This document shows, piece after piece, positions 59,001 to 64,000 of a stretch of 64,000 bases of DNA. The notes beneath the pieces were generated by a model. That model saw only the letters and a program-made list of their open reading frames with translations, searched no databases and was not told the DNA's origin. Made by a program: the position numbers and the translations under genes. This DNA is from Rhizopus arrhizus (lineage: Eukaryota; Mucoromycota; Mucoromycetes; Mucorales; Rhizopodaceae): the NCBI GenBank assembly GCA_024220505.1, contig JAKZZE010000004.1, positions 1,860,001 through 1,924,000 on the forward strand, read 5' to 3'. Each line of letters opens with the position of its first letter. The first letter of the stretch is position 1.

Positions 59001-59295
59001 AATATAGTTTGTTAAAAAACAAAAAAACTCTGCAAGTGTCTCGTTTTGTGATAGCCACAAGCAAAAAAGCCTTGACTTTGTGTTTTTCCTTGTTTAAAGA
59101 AAGGCGCTGATGGATCAAACTGGAAATAGCCAATGACAAAAATAACTCAAGCTTCCAAAAATACTTTTCGATGAGGCCATCTTACGATGATGAGAGGCTG
59201 ATTAAATAGCACTAGGGATAATGAAGAAATAGTTGTACAAGACGTCCAATATACAAAAAAAAAGGTTCTTTGTTGTAATCCGGCCATGTGAACTA
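56009..59295. other. 3.3-kb region without supported genes
   Basis: AT-rich, with short frames lacking domains (for example 56,810-57,067 plus). The part 57,480-58,020 is less AT-rich and listed separately. The proximal 150 bp is the glycerol-3-phosphate dehydrogenase promoter. No RNA gene recognised. Confidence 0.5.
57480..58020 (-). other. GC-richer segment, possible decayed gene
   Basis: On the minus strand a 70-residue frame (57,939-57,727; SYQRLNVACANRHSTLVRAA) and a second protein-like string in another frame (about 57,740-57,630; CYLSNETLSHTDE, LERCIANA) suggest a broken coding sequence. Base composition differs from the flanks. No family was recognised. Confidence 0.3.
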
Positions 59296-60458
59296 TTAGG
59301 ACAATTTAATATTTTTGTTGTACAATAATTTGGCAACACTGCAAAATTGTTCTGTTGATATGTCTTCGGGCCTTGCTTGAAAGTCAAAGATTGCTTCTAA
59401 TTGATCAAGCATCGAGTTGATATCTGGTATCTCTTTTCCGAGGTGTTTTGTTATATGTCCCATGGTTTTTCTTCTTTTTGTAAAATAGATTCTCAATAAA
59501 TCTTCGAGTGTAGTATAGCTACCTTCATTATTTATATATTAGTCACCTTGCTTTGTAAATGTACCTTTTTTTCTTTTTACCTTTCATCTCAATATCAGTT
59601 GCAAAGAATGGTTTTGGTGAAAATTGAATCACTGTGGCGTCTACCTTTGGTCGCGGTACAAATATAGTCGAAGGTACTTTATAAACTTCTCTTACGTTAT
59701 ATAGGCTTTGTGCCATAACCGAAAGTCTACCACGCTTTGATGTAGATGTCTTTGCAATAATTCTCTATTTCAAGTGTCAATAGATGTGAATCTTTTCATT
59801 CACTTCACTCCTTAACTTACATCGCCAACTTCCTTTTGAAACATCAATGTTAACCAAACATCTTTGCTAGTACCAAATAAGCCTTCCCGGCTTGCTGTTT
59901 GATGTAACCATTGTAACAATAAAGGGGATGCAATGTTGAATGGCAAATTACCAATGATATGGATGGGATAGTCATTCAGCGGTGACTTTTCTATTTGTAA
60001 TAATATATTATCATAATCTACTTTCAATGCATTTCCATGTACAACTCGGAATCTATTTTCTGATGCTTCTGATAGTTGCTATAAGTAAATTTTGTATAAG
60101 GTTACCACTCATTTTTAATACACAGAATAAGACATACGTAAAGAGTTGGTAGGAATCGATCGTCTTTCTCTACAGCAACAATGTTAGTTGCCCCCGAATC
60201 TAAAATAGATCTTGAAAGTAATCCAGGTCCAGGTCCAACTTCGACAACCAAGGGTGTATTTTTTGAGATCTGAGCTGTTCTTACTATTTTATCTATTTGA
60301 AAGCGAGTCAAGATCTATAGATCTCCCCTATCCCCCCCCCTTTTTTTTTTGTTACCAGTAATGTTCTTGTCGAGAATGAAATTTTGACTAAGTTGCGATT
60401 TAGCGGATAAGCCATAGAGCTTAATAAGTTCTCTAACAGAAGGTAACTTTGGTAACAT
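59296..60458 (-). CDS. Mitochondrial rRNA adenine dimethyltransferase, TFB1M type
   Basis: KsgA/Dim1-family enzyme that dimethylates two adenines of small-subunit rRNA. Exons 60458-60356, 60292-60138, 60078-59821, 59764-59581 and 59522-59296; phases close to give 308 residues. The start LPSVRELIKLYGLSAKSQLS then QNFILDKNITDKIVR closely follows the human TFB1M layout. The SAM motif EVGPGPGLLSRSI is at residues 52-64, with VEKDDRF, the catalytic GNLPFNIASPLL, and SVMAQSLYNV / FVPRPKVDATV later. The mitochondrial-type linker favours TFB1M over cytosolic Dim1, although no strong presequence is visible. The acceptor at 60,293 was chosen because it alone keeps frame. Confidence 0.88.
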
Positions 60459-61764
60459 TTGCTAATGAATAAAAAGAAAAGAATAAAAAAGAGATTTTTT
60501 TTTTTTACTCATAACGGAGTTTGCAAAGGAGAATTGGTTTGAGCAATATGAACTGTTTTCCATTCATAAGGTTTCATAAAATAAATGATTGTAGCTCTCT
60601 TCATATCATACAAAAGGGTGTACTTGATATATATACATAGACAATAGAGGGCCTTGATGTGTATGTAACAAATGTTTAATGTCAGGATTTCTTTAAGCTA
60701 AGCCAATCAAACCAAGAAATCTTGCATGAAATAGAAAGCCAATTTTTCTATGCTATTTTGATTTCAACGGTCAAATGAGATGATATGACTGATGAAGATA
60801 TTTAAAAGAGAAAAAGTCATTACTTTAATGAAATCATAATATCACTCTTGTGGTCAAAGCGATAAGAACAAACTTGATCAAGGAGCTTTCTAACTGATAT
60901 TTATTTTCTAAAAAGAAAAAAAGCATTACTGTAGCATGGTTCAATGATATATTACTATAGTATTTTTTTTTTGTCAGTTATCTTGATTCAGCTTGCTACG
61001 TTATATGGTCAGCTTGCAGGTAAACAAGAAATAATTCTCATTACTCTAAGCTTTTTTTTTTTTTTGCAATCAACTATTGACTGTTAACATCTTGTTACAT
61101 TTTACTTTTATAATCTCAATAGGTATTGCTCAGAAGGTTAGTTTGTTGTTTCATATATGTACTCTTTATAGGATAGAATGATATAAAGTTCTCTAACATT
61201 CAAAGAGTCCATAATAGTTTTTTGTCACTAGAAAAATCTCAAGAACATTGCTTTAAATGCTAGCTTTTGACGACAGCTAATTTAAGGGGATTTTTTTTTT
61301 ATTAATTTAAATAAGTCTAAAAAGTGCAAAATTGAATTATATACAAAGAACTGTTACGAACTAGCTTATATACTAGTGTATAAATGTAAGTTATATATGG
61401 ACTTTTCAAATTGAGATAGTGCTGTATAGTTTATCAAAAGAAAAACCGCAAATAAAAAAAAAAAAATCAGTAGTGAAACACTGTCAACTTTTACGATTAT
61501 TGCATCCATTTCTGGACCTTTGCTGTTGATTAAATTATTTATTTCACAACATATAATAAATCCAGAAAATGAAAAAAAAAAAGAAAGCAAAAGTTAATTA
61601 CTAGTTGAAATGATAAGGGGTGAAGAAACATTGGGGTGACTATGCTGAGCTAGCGGGACACCAAACATCAGCGACTACAGTTACATTTTTGTTTCCCGAA
61701 CACGATATGACGTGCATGAAAAAAAAAAAGCAGAAATTTATCTTTTTCGTTTAGAACATAAAAT
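60459..61764. other. 1.3-kb divergent intergenic region
   Basis: Lies between the divergent TFB1M-type and arrestin genes. It contains several T runs of 9-13 nt and splice-like signals (GCAG|GTAAAC at about 61,017 and AATAG|GTATTG at about 61,121) without a matching protein frame. No gene supported. Confidence 0.45.
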
Positions 61765-63486
61765 ATGCCAAGTGGAGAAAGTAATAATATCACACAAACT
61801 ATCAGCAACATTGCCCGTGCAGCCACTACTCGTCGACGCCACTCGACCAGCATACCACCTACCACCTTACCTATTCCTGAACCACCACAACACACAAACG
61901 TCACTCGTCGAAATCGTGCTTCGGTTGATGTCTATGGTCATTTATTATCAGAGGATAAACGTAATTCACAGATAATAGAAGAAGCGAAGAATTCGTTGCA
62001 TATTGAGTTTGAAGGTGGAGCTCATGTTATTGTAAGGCCTAATCGAATTGTACGTGGACAAGTGATATTAAAGGCAATAGAAAGGTTATATGCGACTAAG
62101 CTTGTGATAAAGGTAAAGCGGTGCTATTTGATCAAGAAGATTGTCTTACAGGTTTGTTAGTTTCGTGCAGAGGAAGTGGCGACAGTGAAAGTAAATGAGT
62201 TGACAGGTGATGGGAAATCCAGTGATAGAGTACACAAAGTGATCACTACTTTTTTCCGCACTGAATATAGATTGTGGGGAAATGAAGCACCGGGTAAAGG
62301 ATAACGAGAGATAAAGATGACGTGGATATTAACAGAGTTGTAGCCTATGGACATGCTGGTTGGGATGAGATAGAACCAGGAAATTACGAATTCCCTTTTG
62401 CATTAAAAGTAAGCGATTGGTTATAGGCTATAGTTATTGATTCCTATTTGTAGTTCCCTAATGTGAATTATCCTCCGTCAATAGAAGAACCAAAAGGATT
62501 TCATATAAGATACATTTGGACAGCACAATTGATAGGAGCAGGACTTGAATCAGGAATAAAGAGTAGTGAATATTATACACCTTATAGACCACTCTTAGTT
62601 TGTGCAAAAGGTAATAGTTTATTAAAGTATGAAATGTGTACTTAGAAAGAATAGATCGTGAGACTGTATACAAGACCACTGTTTATACAAAAGATAAATT
62701 AAAGCCAGTAGCCAAAGTAGAAGCTAGATTATTAAAGCAGTGTTATTGTCCAGGTAAGATGAGATAGTAATTTATAGTGAAAAGTGAAATTAATGATTTA
62801 AAATAGATGACCCTTTCTTTATGCATCTAAAGATAGTCTTATTACAAACAGATGCTAAAATGACAGATGTCACTTATAGATTTCGAAAGATGCACGAAGG
62901 CAAGATGATCCTTGTTAGTGGAACAGCTGTAAGTGACTATATGCGAATTATTGCAGGTGGAAGATGTCCAGTGGATGAATCTGGTTCACATTATGCGACT
63001 GATATTGCATTCACAATACCCACTCGACTCGTCTCGCCTTCATTCACCACAACACATACACGTGTGCACTATGATTTGCTGTTTAATGTGACTTGTGAAA
63101 ATAAGGGCTTGTTCAAGACAACGCATGAGATTGAATTTTCTGTACCTGTTATGATTGGCAATCTGAAGCATGAGCAGATGCTCTGTGTGAATGGATTGAC
63201 ATCGATCGGTCATTATCGCCACAATAAAGATCTGCCAATGTTCTTTGATCATAACCTAGAGGAACCACCAGAATTAGTGACGAACGATGGTGATCAAGAA
63301 GCACAACCACTGACATCAACACCAAGAGAGGAACCACCCAATTATTTTAGTATACCAACCATACCACCTCAATTAGAATTACGTAGACAAAGAGAAGAAA
63401 CAGTGGTTTATTTAACAAGTTCAGCTAAAGGATGTGATTTACCTGAGGCTACAATGTTTTATAGTTTATTTGATGAAAATTGGTAG
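61765..63486 (+). CDS. Alpha-arrestin-like trafficking adaptor
   Basis: Arrestin-fold adaptor that, in fungi, links Rsp5-type ubiquitin ligases to membrane cargo. Exons 61765-62112, 62161-62293, 62344-62408, 62454-62610, about 62646-62753 and 62807-63486; 496 residues. The N-terminal 75 residues are disordered and Pro/Arg-rich. The arrestin N-domain starts LHIEFEGGAHVIVRPNRIVR and includes FPFALKFPNVNYPPSIEEP and RYIWTAQL; the C-domain includes DVTYRFRKMHEGKM and LVSPSFTTTHTRVHYDLLFN. A possible PY-like REEPPNYFSIP lies near the end. Intron 4 would be 35 bp with the acceptor at 62,645 or 44 bp with the in-phase acceptor at 62,654, which is more plausible and removes three residues. Confidence 0.83.
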
Positions 63487-63625
63487 AAAAGTGTATTGTG
63501 GTCAACTAGTGATTTTATATTTTTAATTGACAACAAATCTGTTTCATCTATTTATTTACCCCTTTCCCCCTGTTTCTCTCTTTCTCTCTTTTATATATAA
63601 AATTGATAATAAACAAATACTTTCT

Positions 63626-63862
63626 ATGATTCCAATCACAAAATGGTTAGATGAAGGACAATATGATGATGAAAAGACACTGGAAGAGATTGAGTTACCA
63701 AGAGTGATCAGATTAGATTGCTTAAAAAGAGAGTTATTCACAAGAACAAGTATAATTGGAATTTCACTTTATGATGACCCAGTACCAGTCAAAGAAAGAA
63801 AAAGACCCAACCTGTTTATAAGATTGTTTTTAAAATTCTTTTTTAAAAAAGAAATAAAATAA
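63626..63862 (+). CDS. Small unknown ORF downstream of arrestin
   Basis: A 78-codon frame from ATG 63,626, 140 bp after the arrestin stop. The sequence is charged and protein-like (MIPITKWLDEGQYDDEKTLE; ELPRVIRLDCLKREL; SLYDDPVPVKERKRPN) and ends with a basic-hydrophobic tail (LFIRLFLKFFFKKEIK). It could be a separate small gene or a 3' exon of the arrestin gene: an in-frame GT donor exists at the arrestin stop (TTG|GTAGAA), but no matching acceptor was confirmed. No domain recognised. Confidence 0.4.
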   Translation: MIPITKWLDEGQYDDEKTLEEIELPRVIRLDCLKRELFTRTSIIGISLYDDPVPVKERKRPNLFIRLFLKFFFKKEIK

Positions 63863-64000
63863 TTTATTTTATAATCAACACTGGACAATTCACATGGCAC
63901 TGTACATAGTCACTAAAACTACCCATAAAGAATCTATTTGATAGTTAACTAAAGCAACCACTCTAACCTTCTTACCTCTTCCAACCCAATAGATTTCTAC
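63863..64000. other. Window end, no feature
   Basis: Short 3' flank; nothing recognised. Confidence 0.4.

Noticed and set aside
60780..60900. Possible C/D box snoRNA (TGATGA at about 60,790 and CTGA at about 60,893)
   Set aside because: The spacing is possible, but there is no terminal stem, no C'/D' pair and no recognisable guide match; such boxes arise easily by chance in AT-rich DNA.

Overview
This is AT-rich eukaryotic nuclear DNA from a filamentous fungus of the Mucoromycota, most likely Mucorales. The evidence is gene structure and content. Most protein genes are split by 45-65 bp introns with GTAAG/GTATG-type donors and short branch-to-AAG/TAG acceptors. The gene set is fungal: a 389-residue delta-12 desaturase with the early-fungal three-exon layout, a WC-2-type PAS+GATA photoreceptor partner, an Etp1/BRAP2-type protein and alpha-arrestin. 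The relic transposons (Fanzor, KDZ, Tc1-like, LINE, Ty3-like LTRs) are also typical of Mucorales. The species cannot be fixed from the window.

Layout. (1) 1-13,000 is gene-dense: a 100-bp MITE, delta-12 desaturase, tubulin chaperone E, a mitochondrial PPR protein, Pex11, Sec24, 5-formyl-THF cyclo-ligase and EF-1beta. Convergent neighbours here are separated by only 10-30 bp. (2) 13,000-16,850 is a gene desert with long T and A tracts and one GC-richer island. (3) 16,850-31,830 holds the Etp1/BRAP2 homologue, two tandem 3-hydroxyisobutyryl-CoA hydrolase-like paralogues with identical intron positions, a DHHC acyltransferase whose catalytic HC lies in a 12-nt microexon, an unknown RVSF-motif protein, WC-2 and a Pho80/PCL-type cyclin. 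(4) 32,100-48,400 is mostly mobile-element debris: a KDZ transposase relic, degenerate LTRs, tRNA-Arg(ACG), an array of seven LTR/primer-binding-site modules directly downstream of that tRNA, a broken zinc-finger gene family member, a decayed Fanzor (TnpB-like RNA-guided nuclease) and a decayed Tc1-like transposase. One apparently intact multi-pass membrane protein gene sits at 41.4-43.0 kb. (5) 48,690-64,000 returns to genes: two lineage-specific proteins (one with a KEN box), a mitochondrial TPR protein, LINE and transposase relics, NAD-dependent glycerol-3-phosphate dehydrogenase, mitochondrial rRNA dimethyltransferase (TFB1M type), an alpha-arrestin and a small ORF.

How they fit together. 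Nothing resembles an operon or biosynthetic cluster. The genes are housekeeping or regulatory: lipid desaturation, tubulin folding, secretion, folate, translation, valine degradation, palmitoylation, light sensing, glycerol metabolism and mitochondrial rRNA modification. The unusual content is the repeat-rich middle third. The strongest leads there are the LTR/PBS array beside the tRNA gene, the Fanzor relic and the inverted retroelement ends that flank the array. Exon coordinates were derived by hand from splice signals and reading phase; where they fail I say so.
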